Of a stretch of 64,000 nt of DNA, positions 41,460 through 55,600 are shown one piece after another. Position 1 is the first letter of the stretch. Each line of letters begins with the position of its first letter. The stretch is from the NCBI RefSeq assembly GCF_003308995.1, contig NZ_QFFJ01000003.1, positions 186,001-250,000 on the forward strand, written 5' to 3'. The DNA is from Chitinophaga flava. GTDB lineage: Bacteria > Bacteroidota > Bacteroidia > Chitinophagales > Chitinophagaceae. A program made the position numbers and the translations under genes. The notes under the pieces were generated by a model that made no database searches, was not told the origin of the DNA, and saw only the letters and a program-made list of their open reading frames with translations.

Positions 41460-44400
41460 CTATAAATGTCCGGCTATTTTTTTCACGACATTTTGGTCGA
41501 AGACCCATGTATCATGGTCCCCATCAAACTCTACAATCTCCGCAGACCCACCTGGCAATACTTCAGACAGGTAGTTATCTGCCGATGCAACGTAGTGGTT
41601 GACCAGCTGAATCTGGCTTTCCGTGGCCGTCTCCAGTATCCGGTCACCCGTTTTGGTAGCTTTGAAAAGCAGGACATGTTTTGCGATCCGTTCTTTCAAC
41701 TGCGGATCATAACTCATATTAATCTTTCCCAAAACTGTTGAATGGTACAAATCAGAAACATACCCGATCTTGAAGAGGGAATCTACCATTGCCACTTTTT
41801 CCACCTCTAAACCACTTGCCGTCAACTGCCTTGCAATCTCAAAAGCCAGGATACCTCCCATACTCCATCCGAACAGATGATATTTGCCTGATGGCTGTAA
41901 TTTCCTGATCAGGTCTGCATAGTAGCGGGCAAGAAACTCATAACTGATCTCTGTAAACTCTTCCTGAGTCAGTTTGGGTTTGAGATGCATGTAGTAATTA
42001 TTGAAGGCAACTATGGGTACATCTTTCAATTGTGATATAATATTTCCCAGATAACTTTCTGCCCCGCCTACTGCCGGCGGCAGCAAAAACAGTATAGGTC
42101 TGTCTGCTTTATCCGGATTGAGTTTTATGAATGGGTCAAAATCTTCCGTAAAATCACCTGGTGAATAGGTCGTTTCTCTGTTCTGACAATGTTGAGCTAC
42201 AGCCGCCAGCATTTCATGGAATACAATCGCCAGCCTGTCTACCGTTTCCTGACCCAGTTTGCCCTTAATATCAAATCTAAGCTCACCGTTGATGACCGTA
42301 CCATTTGCGGCTATCAGGTAATGGTCTATGTTATCAAGGGCAGACTTTCCTGCCTGTTCTTCTGTGAGTGCCCATTCCGGCCGTATATTTTCCTCCATCT
42401 GTTGATTATCAGACTGGTCCTGATAATTGAAAGAGACACGCGGCAAATCTGCCTTGATATATCCGTTCAATGCACCATATCCAAGACCTTTGCCAGGTAC
42501 TGCTCTCAAATACTCCTTCACGCTGAGGATGGTACTTCCGATATCTCCAGGAACAGTATGCAGACAAACAGGATACATGGTTGTAAACCATCCAACAGTA
42601 CGGGATAAATCAAAACCAGTTATCTCTTCTCTGCCATGACCTTCCAATACCAGGAAATGATCTACATTGCCAGTGATGGCCGACAGCGTTAATCCCCATG
42701 CTGCGAGCAACAAATCATTGGCAGTGGCATGATAGGCTTTGGGGGCTTCTGTCAGCAATAGCTGTGTGGTTACGCTGTCCACTCCAATGGCCATATGATG
42801 ATGCGTTGTTTCTCCTTCTGCCAACTGAGAAAGGATATCAGCCGAACTGTGATAACTCTCTGTCGTTTTCCGCCAGTAGCTGATTTCATCTGTATGTCCC
42901 GGATGATAGTCCTGCAAAGAGGCAGCCCATTGTCTGTAGCTGGTACCTTTATCACCCAATACGACAGCACTGCCGGCAGCCAATGCTGTATAAATGGTTT
43001 GCAGATCATCCCGGAGAATGCGCCAGCTTGTTGTATCTACAATGAGATGGTGAAGTGCAAAGTATATCTGTGCGCTGCCGTCCGCAAAGCCATGGAGATA
43101 AGCCACACTATATAACGGGCCTTCACTCAGATTAAAATGATGCTGATATCCCGTCAGTATCTGCAGCAGCTCATCAGCAAATGCTGCACCTCCTTCTTCA
43201 TACGGAATCGTACGAACATCCAGTATTTTCATTTCAGGCGCTTCCGCTTCCGGATGATAATATTGCCTGTATCGTCCTGTTTCATCTACCTGATACCGCA
43301 GGCGCAGGGCATCATGGAATGCAGCCAGCTCTTTCAATGCCGTTTGCAATAAAGTGGTATCCAGTTCTCCGGTACGGATGGTAAATGATTGATTCCAGTG
43401 ATGCGGATCGTTTAATGATTGGCTGAAGAACCATTCCTGTATCGGCAACAGTGCGGCTTCTCCGCTTAAAATCCCCTGTTCAGTTACTATTTTTACCGCT
43501 TCAGCAGCCTTCGCAATTACTTTATCATGCAGTTGTTCGATACTGCGGTGAGTAAAGATATCCTTCATATTCACCTTCACGCCCAACTGTTGCCTGATCT
43601 TGTTTTGCAACTGGATACCAAGGATACTGTCTCCTCCGAGCCGGAAGAAATCATCCCGGATGCCGATGCTGGCTGCTGGTACTTTAAGCACTTCCGCATA
43701 AATCTCACGGAGTATGGCTTCTTGCACGGACCTTGGTAAAGATTCCTGATCCGTTGCATTACTAAGCACGGGCTCGGGTAATGCTTTGTGGTTTACTTTT
43801 CCATTAGCCGTCAACGGTAGTTTGTCCATATGGATAAATACCGTCGGTATCATATAGTCTGGCAGCGAAACAGACAGATGTTCCCTTAACACGGCATCTT
43901 CCACAGCGGTGGCCGCCGCATAATATGCTGCCAGGTACCTGGTTGTTTTATCTGCATCGGCGTTTTCTTTTACTACTACGATACTTTGTTTTATTTCCCC
44001 ATAACTACTGAGTGCCGTGGCTATTTCATCCAGCTCTATTCTGTAACCACGTAACTTCACCTGGAAGTCGGTACGGCCGATGTATTCTATGTTACCATCG
44101 GGCAGGTATCTCACCAGATCACCGGTTTTATAAAGGCGGCTGTTTGTTTCCAACCTGCTGAAAGGACTGTCAATAAAGCGTTCCTGCGTAAGCGCCGGCT
44201 GGTTAAGATATCCTCTCGCCACGCCGTCGCCGCCGATGTACAGTTCTCCGATAGCCCCAACCGGCACCGGACGAAGGTTACTATCCAGTACATAGGTAGT
44301 AGTATTGGACAAGGGGTGGCCAATAGGCACAATACCATCTGCTGCCTCTACCTGGTTATTGCAGCGGAAAGAAGTGGCAAAAGTAGTGGTCTCTGTAGGA

Positions 44401-46690
44401 CCATATACATGCAGCAAGGTTACGGAAATGTAGTTGTCCAGGAATGCGGTTACATGTTTAAACGAAACATGTTCTCCACCAAATAAGATATACTTCAGAT
44501 TTCTTAATCCCGGAAGTGCTTCTTCCACCAGGAGGTTAAATAAAGCCGTGGTGATAAAGAAGATCGTTACCTGCTCTTCCTGCAGCATGTTGTCGAATCT
44601 GCCGATATCATGCAAGAGATTTTTATCAGACAGGATGAGCAATGCACCATTGAGTAGTGCACCGAAGATATCAAACGTAGAACCATCAAAGGCGTAGTTG
44701 GATATTCCCATGATCCTGTCTGTGGCATCAATACGAATATAGTCTGTATTTTTCACCAGGCGGGCCACATTGCTGTGGGTGACCATTACTCCTTTAGGCA
44801 TGCCCGTAGTACCACTGGTATACATCACATAAACCAGATCGGCAGCTATATTGATATGTGGCAGATTGTATGCAGGAAGGTCATTCATCGCTCCTTTCCA
44901 TTCATGCTGATCTATTGCCGCGATAGCTGCCGTGGTAAGGCGGGTCAGCTTCTCCTGATATACTTCATTGGTCAGTACCAGTCGGGTTGCTGTATCCGAC
45001 AAAATGTAACTGATTCTATCATCCGGATAAATAACATCTATCGGCACATATGCTGCACCCGCTTTCAGTACTGCCAGTATTGCTATCACCATCTGTTCCG
45101 AGCGATCGAGATACAGTGCTACCAGATCGTCTGGCCTCAACTCATAATGGGCACGCATATACGTTGCCAGCTGATTGGCTTTTGCATTCAGCTCCGCATA
45201 AGACAGGCGTACATCTCCATATACCAGCGCTAAAGCGCCAGGACTTGCTTTCACCTGTTCTTCAAACAGCTGATGGATAGTTTTATCAGCAGGATACTCA
45301 CGAACAGTATTATTCCAGTCGAAGATCATTTGCTGGTATTGCGCTTCGCGCAGATGTACCAGCGATGTTCCGGCGATCTCCGGTTCTGTTGTCAGCTGTT
45401 CCAGGACCAGCTCCATACCGGAGAGTAACTGTGTAATGGTAGCATCATCAAACAGTTCTGATGCATATCTGAGCTGCAGGTTGATTACCTGGCCCCGTTC
45501 TGCCGCAACCACTGCCAGTGGATAGTCCAGTTTCTCCATACTACTCCTGAATTGTATAGACAACAAGCCCTCTTCTCCGTCGGCTCCTGCCGGCACCGGA
45601 TAGTTTTCAAATACAAAGAGCGTGTTGAACATTCGTTCGCCGCCAGGATGCAGTCTTCCCAGGTTTATATCGCTGCGGCTGTTCACTTCTCCGATATGAG
45701 CCTGTAAATGTTTAATAGCTGACAACACACTAACAGCGCTATGCTCCATGATCACCGGAAGTGTGTTGATATATAAACCGACTGATTGTTCTATATCGTT
45801 AACAGGCAAGTTACGGCCGGAGACGGTCATACCTACTACGGTTCTATGGGTATTGCCATAGAGACTCAGCTGCCGGTGCCAGCAGTATTGCAGCACGGCA
45901 TTAAGCGTAACACCGTTGGCAGCGCATAGACGCTTCAGCATCTCATAGCGTGTACCGCTGATCTGCAGGGCCTTTTCCGCCGGCTGCAGAATATGACGAT
46001 AGTCCGATAACCGGATATGACGCTGGTCGGCACGCAGCAGGCTGCTCAGGTCTTCCTGTTCTTCCAGCCTGGCCACAGCAGCAGTCCAGTAGGTTTCATT
46101 ATCTCCACGGTGTTGCTGCAGGTAACGCTGCGCTTCTGCATAACTATGGTCTTCCCTCACTACTACAGGCACACCATGTAACAACTGCAGATACACCTCA
46201 TGTACATAGTTGAGCAGCAACGGCATACTCCAACCATCCAATATGGCGTGGTGATGACTGAAAAGACTACTCCAATCCTGCTCTCCGCGTTTCACCAGAT
46301 ATACCCGGAACAGGTTACCGGCAGACAGATCGAATGGCAATGCACGGTCCTGTAGCATTAGTTCATTCAGATAAGCCTCCTGCGAAGCTCTATCCTGATC
46401 ACTGATATCCAGATAGTGCCAGTCAGTATGACCATGACGGTCTATGATCTGCACCAGCTCATGTTCCCAGGCAAAACGCAGGCGCAGCACGCTGTAGCGC
46501 TGCTGCGCATATTGCCAGGCTTGTTGCAGCAGAGCCGGATTGATGATGTTATGATAATCCCAGAACAGCTGTACGCGGTAGGCATCATCCACCTCTCCCT
46601 GATGCAGGGCATGATAGATAAACCCTTCCTGCAGGCTGCCCGCCAGGTAAACACCGGATACTTCCTGCTGCGATTGCAGCACCGACAACC
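41460..46690 (-). other. NRPS module 6 (C-A-T-E-TE), predicted Ile or Val
   Basis: C5 follows E3. A6 pocket residues are D, G, F, F, L, G, V, T, F plus Lys, close to known Ile (DGFFLGVVYK) and Ile/Val (DAFFLGVTFK) codes. T6 is followed by a complete E domain (ALHHLIVDTTSWRIL, EGHGREEI), then a type I thioesterase with GWSMGG, VDSLF and DGDHDTW. The last residue would therefore be in the D-form before release. Confidence 0.8.
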
Positions 46691-49600
46691 AGGCGTTGGA
46701 GATGATATTGTCTGTATCGCTGGCTGTCAGCCAGGTGCGGGATGCATGACCCAGCCATTCGATCATCTCTTCCAATACCTGCTGATACTGTGCCGCCAGG
46801 GTGGTCAGCAGATCAGCGGCTATACTGCCGGAGATACTGAACTGAAGACGACCATCTATCACCAGGCCATTAATGTTGATCAGATGGTGATCGCCATTGG
46901 AGGCATCTATTGAAAGACCGCTGCCTTCACTTGTCAGCTGCCATCCACTGCCGGCTGCACTTTCCTGCCCGTCGAACTGGCCGAGGTAGTTGAAGCTGAT
47001 ACGAGGTAACCCTTCAGGACGGTAACCCGTCAATATCCCATAGCCGATACCGTTAGCCGGTATTGCCCGCAAAGTTTCTTTGGCTGCTACCAGTTGTGCA
47101 CCGTAATCATTGCCTTCACTGATGATCTGCACAGGGTACATAGTGGTAAACCAGCCACTGGTATGCGTAATATCAATGGAGGCCGAAAGTGCTTCACGGC
47201 CATGACTTTCCAGCAATACATAGTGTTTCTTTTCTCCCGTCAGGCGCGACAGCGCAACACCCAGGGCACTTAACAGTATATCATTAATCTGTGTATTATA
47301 AACATGATGACTTTCACGTAATAAACGGCTGGTATATGTTACATCCAGCGCAAGCAACGCATGGCTGGTATCTTTAACCGCTAACGCTGATAAAACAGCA
47401 TTCCCTGCTTTTATTCCGGGCAACAGATCCGACCAATATTCCTGTTCTGCTACTGACAACTCATAGCCAGAGATCAGCGTTGTCCACTGGCGATAGCTGC
47501 TGCCTTTGGGACCCAACCACTCTATCAACGAACGTGTATCCGTTGTAGTTACCGCTGACAAATGATTGTAAATGCGTTCCATATCCGCCACCAGCATACG
47601 CCAGCTCACCGTGTCTATTAGCAGGTGATGTGCTGCCAGGAAGAGGCGTGCACGGCCATCGGCATAACCTTCCAGATAAGCTGCCTGTAACAACCGGTCT
47701 CCGTAAATATCAAAATCTGACTGCCAGGAGGTCAGTAAAGCATATAATGCTTCAGGTGTCTCCAGGGTAGTGATATCCAGGCGACGGATGTCTACGCTTG
47801 TAGTTTCTTCACTGTAATACTGTGTACCATCCGGGCGATAGCGTAAACGTAGCCCGTCATGATAGTTGAGCAATACTGTCAGCGTACGTTCCAGCAATGT
47901 TATGTCCAGCATGGGCACACTGATCAGGAAAGACTGGTTCCAGTGATGGTACTTCGGCAGCAGACCGCTGGAGATATTGGTAAAGAACCAACGTTGTATC
48001 GGCAGCAGCGGCACTTCTCCGGAAAGAATACCCTGTTCTGTTTCCAGTTGTACCACAGAGGCAGCACCAGCAGCAATCACGTTCGTATACAGAGAGGCAA
48101 TGGTGCGATAACGGAATATGTCCTTCACGGTGACATGAATAGCCGCCTGTTGACGCAAACGGCTCACCAGCTGGATACTCACGATAGAGTCTCCACCCAG
48201 CCGGAAGAAGTCATCATCCACCCCGATCTTATCAGCGGATATACCCAGCACCTGACCGTAGATAGCGCACATAGCGGCTTCGGTATCATTCTCCGGAGCG
48301 CGGTAATGATCATTATTTGTAAACACAGGCTCTGGTAAAGCGCGGCGATCCAGCTTACCGTTGATGGTCAATGGTAATTGCACCAGATGTATCAGCACCG
48401 CCGGCAGCATATAATCCGGCAGATAGGAGCTCAGGTATTCCAATATGTGCTCATGATTCAAAGGCACATCGGATACATAATAACCAGCCAGGTATTTGTT
48501 GCCACCAGACTGTTCTTTCACCAGCACCACGGCTTGTTTTATGCCCGGATAACCGGTCATGCGGTGTTCTATCTCGCCCAGTTCGATACGATAACCTCTG
48601 ATCTTTACCTGGAAGTCGGCACGGCCGATGTATTCCAGATCCCCATTAGGCAGCTGCCTTACCAGGTCGCCGGTTTTATACAGCCGTGCATCGCCACCGG
48701 CAAATGGGTCTGCGATAAAACGTGTAGCCGTCAACGATGGTTGATTCAAATAACCTCTTGCCACACCGGCACCACCAATGTACAGTTCTCCGATAGCACC
48801 CACCGGTACAGATCTACCCATTGGGTCCAGCACATACATCGTGGTATTAGCCAGCGGACGGCCGATGTTGGCGGTACTGTCTCCCGGATGGTAAGGGTGT
48901 ATGGTTGCGCATACGGTAGCTTCCGTAGGACCATATTCATTCAGCAAAGTACCGTTGAATGGTATATCACTCAGGTCCGGCAATTGTTCACCACCGGTGA
49001 ATATCAATGACAGGCCAGTAGTCGCAGACAGGAACTCACGCAGCAATACCGGCGGGATAAATGTAACGGATATACGCTCATTGTCAATATAGCTGCGCAA
49101 TGCATCCGGGGCGGTTCTGATACTATCCGGATACAGGTACAAGGTATTACCGTTTGTCAATATGGGAAATGCCTCATATACAAATGCATCAAATACATAG
49201 TTGGAATAGCAGCCTACCCGTTCATGGCGGTCCAGTGTGTGTACCGGCACCAGTGCGCTGATCAGGTTGATGACGCTGCGATGCTGCACCATCACACCTT
49301 TGGCAGCACCTGTGGTACCACTGGTATAAATCACATAAGCCAGATCTGTTGAAGTCGCCAGTGGAGGAAGATTTTCAGCTTCATATGTCTTCAATTTATC
49401 TTCCCATAAAACAGCAGCATCTATCGCTTCAATGCCAGCAGCAGTCTGTAATCTATCTACATAAACTTCGTTCGTCAGCACCACTTTGGTATGGGTGTCT
49501 GTCAGTATGTAGTGGATACGTTCATCCGGATACTCCGGTGATACGGGCACATAGGCGGCTCCAGCCTTCAACACGGCGAGGATGGCGGTCAACATATCTG

Positions 49601-52600
49601 CTGTACGATCCAGTACAAGTGCGATCAGGTCATCCGCCTGAATAGTATAACGTTCACGCAGATACGCTGCCAACTGGTTGGCTTTAGCATTTAGTTCGGT
49701 ATAGGTAAGTTTTGTTTCTTCATATACCAATGCAACAGCATTTGGTGTGGCCGCCACCTGTTCTTCAAACAGCTGGTGGATGGTCTTATCGGCAACAAAA
49801 GGTTGCACTGCTCCCCTGCTGTGCCGCAGCATGGTGGCAAGACCCGATTCATCCAGGTAATGCAGCGTTTTCAGCTGACTCCCTTTTCCTGACACCAGCT
49901 GCGACAGAATAGTTGTATAAGTAGTAATAAAGCCCGTTATCGTTTCTGCTTCAAACAATGCCGTTGCATAGTTAAAGGTGCCGTAGATCTCTTCTCCGCT
50001 ATCATTGAGCATTACGGTCAGATCATATTTGGCGATGTTGTACTGACCTGGCTGCTGATACGGCTGGAACAGCTGATCAGCGCCCTCCCGGCCACCAAAC
50101 GCCTGCATATTAAAAGTCGTCTGGAATATCGGATGACGCGATACGTCCGGCTCTACATCCAGTTCATCCACCAGTTTCTCAAAGGGAAGGTCCTGGTGTA
50201 ACTGGGCTTCAATCACGGCTGCACCCACCTGACGGATAAAGTCTGTTATCCGTTGTTCCGGATCGATTTCTTCCCGCAGCACCAGTGTATTCACAAAGAA
50301 ACCGATCAGGTCAGCTATCTCTCCATAATGGCGGTTGGCAACAAGACTGCCCACCACAATATCCTGCTGGTTACTATAAGCACTCAGCAATAAATAGTAA
50401 CCACTTAGCAGCACACTATACATGCTCACTTCCAGTTCACGGGAGATAACCCGTAAACCTTCGCTGGTGGGCTTATCCACTACAAAAGATATATTCGCGC
50501 CTTCATAGCTGATATTTCCCGGACGAGGTTTATCTGTTGGCAGATGCAGCGTTTCATAACCTGACAACTTATCTCTCCAGTAAGACAATTGCCTGTCCAG
50601 CACAGCACCTTTCAGGTAATGACGCTGCCACAACGCAAAATCCTTATACTGCAAAGGCAGCGGCGCAGGCAGCGATTTTTCTGCCTGTGCTATATCACCG
50701 GCAGTGAGATATTCATAATGATGATAATAATTCGATAAGTCGCGCAGCAGAATCTCTGTAGACCACCCGTCAAATGCAATATGGTGCAGCACAATACTCA
50801 GATAATGAACTTCCGAAGGAAGCGTATAGAACGTTATACTGACCGGCAGTTCTTCCACCAGTCTGAATACACGATTGGCTCGTGCCGCGAGTTCCGTATG
50901 CAACGCAGCTTCAGAAGGCAACTCCCTCCTGCTTATTGTCAGCGGAGACACCGTATCGTCCTGAACCTGCTGATAACTCAATCCTTCTTCTGTTGTTCTG
51001 ATTCTGCTTCTCAGGACCTCATGACGGTGTATAACGGCACGCAGCGCCAGTAACATATTTTCCGTATTCACGTGCTCCTGCAACTTCAGTACCAGTGGCA
51101 CATTGTAAGCATTACTACCGCCTTCATAGTTCTCTATAAACCATAAACGCTCCTGAGCAAAAGATAATAGCTGCTCTTCCGGACTACTGATAGCAGGTGC
51201 CGTAATGGTTACATGATCACCTGTGTCCTCTTGCAGCGTAGCCGCCAATTTACGGATAGTGCGGCAGTTGAACACTGCTGACACACCGGTTTTAACGCCC
51301 GGTAAGGTATTCAGCCGGTTTACCAGCCGTATCGCCATAATACTATTACCACCCAAACGGAAGAAGTCATCCGTCACACTTATCCGGTCCACGGCCAGTT
51401 CCAGTACTTCACCAAATATGACACACAGTTGTTTCTCCATCTCATTGGCGGGCGCCTCATAACTGCCCTCCCCTGTAAAGGCAGGATCCGGCAAGGCACG
51501 ACGGTCCAGCTTTCCGTTAGCCGTTAGTGGCAAGGCATCCAGCCGTATCAGCACAGATGGGATCATATATTCAGGCAGATAGCTGCCCAGGTAGTCACGT
51601 AATGCCTGTTCATCCAGTGTTGCAGCAGATACGTAATAACCTGTGAGGTAATGGATACCGCCTGCCTGCTCTCTCGCCAGCACTACTGCGTCCGTGATGC
51701 CAGGATAGGCCGCCAGCTGGTGTTCTATCTCAGCAGGTTCTATACGGTAACCACGGATCTTCACCTGGAAGTCTGTACGACCAATATATTCCAGATTGCC
51801 GTCTGGCAGGTATCTTACTGCGTCGCCGGTTTTGTACAGATAACCACTACCAAAAGGATTCTCAATAAAACGTTCATGAGTCAGTTCCGGTTGGTTCAGG
51901 TAGCCACGCGATACGCCTGTTCCACCGATATAGAGCTCTCCAATAGCTCCGGTTGGTACCGGTTGCAGCTGATCGTTCAGCACATATACGCGGTAATGAT
52001 GATAAGCCTTACCGATAGAAAATTCAGTAACAGTATCGTCTATACGATAATAAGTGGCTCCTACCGTAGTTTCTGTTGGACCGTATTCATCAATGATCGT
52101 TGTGAAGCAGGAAAGTATTCTGCTGATCTGATGACGCAACAACTTCTCCCCTCCTACAATGGCCGTTTTCACACGTACTTCGGGGTTATTCAGCAACGAC
52201 AGATATGCCGGCGTACTCTTCACCAGTTCAATTCCATGAGTGATCAGATGTTGTTCATAAGCTGCGACCTCTGTTATGCTGCCTTCAAAAATATACAGAC
52301 TTTTACCAAAGCACAATGGATAAAGTGTAGTCGTCACCGATAGGTCAAAAGATAAATTACCTGAAAAATCAACGCGGGCGAGATCTTCCGGCAAGATGTC
52401 CTGTACATTAAACAGATAGTTGACGACATTCCGATGCTCTACCATCACCCCTTTGGAACGGCCTGTTGTACCGCTGGTATAAATAACATAGGCCAACTGT
52501 GAGGGTTCTACCGCAATGGCTACATTCTCACTACTGTACCTTACAGACAGACTTGTCTGAAAATAAATATCTTCTGTATTAATCACCTTGAGCGGAAGTT

Positions 52601-55600
52601 CTGCTGTCAGTGATTTGATACGCTCCGTATGCTGTTCGTTACTCAGTACCACTTTGGTACGGGTATCACTAATGATATAACGCAGCCTGTCATCGGGATG
52701 AGAAACATCAGCCGGAACATAGGCACCGCCTGCTTTGAGGATAGCCAGCATCGATATCAGCATGTCTGCAGAACGGTCCATGCATAGCACAATCAGATCA
52801 TCAGGCTGCACATCAAAATTCTTTTTCAGGTAGGCGGCCAGCTGATTGGACTGCTCATTTAATTCGCGATAGGTCAGCCTGCGATCTCCGCATACAATCG
52901 CCAACTGGTCCGGCATCTGTGTCACCTGCGCTTCAAACAGTCCGTGAATGGTAGCTGTTGTGGGATACAGCTTCGCTGTATCGTTATCCTGATGTTTGAT
53001 TTTATCATAGGCTGCACCATCTACGTAACGCAATGATTTTATTTTTTGATCACTGCCTTTCACAAGGGTAGACAGCTGACTTAAAATTTCCTTGTAGGTA
53101 TCAATATACCCTGCGATAGTGTTTTCCCCAAACAGGCTGGTAGCGTAGTTAAATGCCCCCTGAATCTCTTCCCCGCTATCGCTGACCATCACAGATAAGT
53201 CAAACTTAGCCACCTTAAAGTCAGTATGTCTGGCATAGGGACTAAATAAACTGCTGTCTTCAGATGTACTATGTGTACCGAAGTTATGCCCATCAAATAT
53301 TACCTGTACCACTGGATGACGGGAAGCATCCGGTGTTATTTTGAGTTCTTCCACCAGCTTTTCAAAAGGAAGGTCTTGATACAACTGCGCAGTAACAACG
53401 GAAGCTCCCACCTGGCGGATAAAATCCGTTATCCGTTGTTCAGGGTCTATTTCTTCCCGTAGGGCAAGTGTATTAACGAAGAACCCGATAACATCCGCAA
53501 TTTCGCTGTAGTGGCGGTTGGTAGTAGGACTGCCCAGCACAATATCCCGCTGGTTACTATAAGCACTCAGTAACAGATAATAGCCACTCAGCAGCAGGCT
53601 ATACATACTCACTTCCAGCTCGTAGGAGACAGCCCGCAGATTATCGCTGGTAGTTTTATCCAGACTGAACGACAGGTCAGCCCCTGCATAACTTACTTTT
53701 GCAGGGCGGTGGTAATCCGTTGGCAGCTGCAGCGTTTCATAACCTGACAATTTATTCTTCCAATAAGATAATTGTTTATCCAGTGCAGCACCAGTCAGGT
53801 ACCGGCGTTGCCACAGCGCAAAATCCTTATACTGTAAAGGTAACGGAGACATTGCGAGGGTGGCCGCTTTCACGATATCATTTTGCTGTAGTGCCACATA
53901 ACGATGATAATGTTGCAGCAGTTCGCGTATCAGAATATCTGTTGACCATCCATCGAACGCAATATGATGTAACACCAGGCTCAGATAACCTTCTCCCTGC
54001 ATATCATATATCGCTGCCCGCACAGGGTATTCTTCTTCCAGTCTGAACACCTGAGTCGCGTCTGAAGTCAGTGCATTGTCCAGCTCCTGCCTGGTCTGCA
54101 ATAATTTCTCTGTAATCTGCAATGGATAGATATTATCATCCATCACCACCTGATAACCATGTCCGTCTTTACCTGTCCTGATCACACTTCTGAATATCTC
54201 ATGACGTTGCACAATAGTACGTAAAGCATGCACCAGGCATCCTTTATCCACCTCAGGCTGTAACTGCAGTACAATCGGGATATTATAGGCGCTGCTGCCA
54301 CCTTCATAATTTTCGATGAACCACAGGCGCTCCTGGGCGAAGGATAATAATTGTTCTTCCGGAGAAGTAATAACTGGTACGGTTATACTTACATTTTCAG
54401 TAGCTCCACTGTATAAATGAGCCGTCAGCTTACGGACAGTACGGCAGGTAAATACGGTCGATATATTTATCCGTATATCCATCACCGTTTTCAACCGGTT
54501 TATCAGACGGATAGCCATGATACTGTTACCACCCAGTCGGAAAAAGTCATCGTCTGTTCCGATTTTTTCCGGCGCTATTCCCAATATCTCTCCATAGATG
54601 GCGCACATGGCCGCTTCCGTATCATTTTCCGGAGCACGGAAATCATTACTATCGGTAAATACCAGCTCTGGTAAAGCGCGGCGGTCCAGCTTGCCGTTGA
54701 TGGTCAACGGTAACTGCTGCAGATGCACCAAAGCTGCCGGCAGCATGTATTCCGGCAGATGGGAGCTCAGGTATTCCAGAATGTGCTCATGATTCAAAGG
54801 CACATCGGATACATAGTAACCAGCCAGGGACTTGTTACCATCGCCTAGCTCCTTCACCAACACCACCGCTTGTTCTATACCCGGATAGCTGGTCATATAG
54901 TGTTCTATCTCGCCCAATTCTATCCGATAACCCCTGATCTTCACCTGGAAGTCGACACGGCCGATGTATTCAATATTGCCGTCGGGCTGGTACCTTACCA
55001 GATCTCCGGTTTTATACAGTTTACTATTTTCTGCCAGATGTCTGAAAGGGTTGTCTATAAACCGCTGCCGTGTGAGCTCTGGTTGATTCAGGTATCCACG
55101 TGCTACACCGGCACCACCAATATACAATTCGCCAGCCACACCCGCTGGTACAGGTCTGAGTTCCTGGTCCAGTATATAGGCTTGTGTATTGGCCACTGGG
55201 CGGCCGATCAGATGTGTATCACCATCTTCAATCCGTTTTCCGGTAGCGTAGATCGTAGTTTCCGTAGGCCCGTAATAGTTATACAGGCGTTTTTGTGCAG
55301 ACCAGTATTTCCCTGTTTCCGGGGCACAGGGCTCACCCGCATAAATCACTGCCTCCAGGGCCGGATAGGCAATACGCGGCAACAGGGCCAGCATGGCTGG
55401 TGGCAGGTACAGATAGTTGATTTCCTGGTTCAGCAAGTAAGCACTGATAGCATCTGCATCTGTTCTCAACTCATTACTCAACAGATGTAATTCATTACCA
55501 TACAGCAGGGATATGAAGAATTCTGACACAGATACGTCGAACACGAAGGCCGTGTATGCAGCGATGCGGCAGGCTTTCGTAAAATCATATGCCTCGCGGA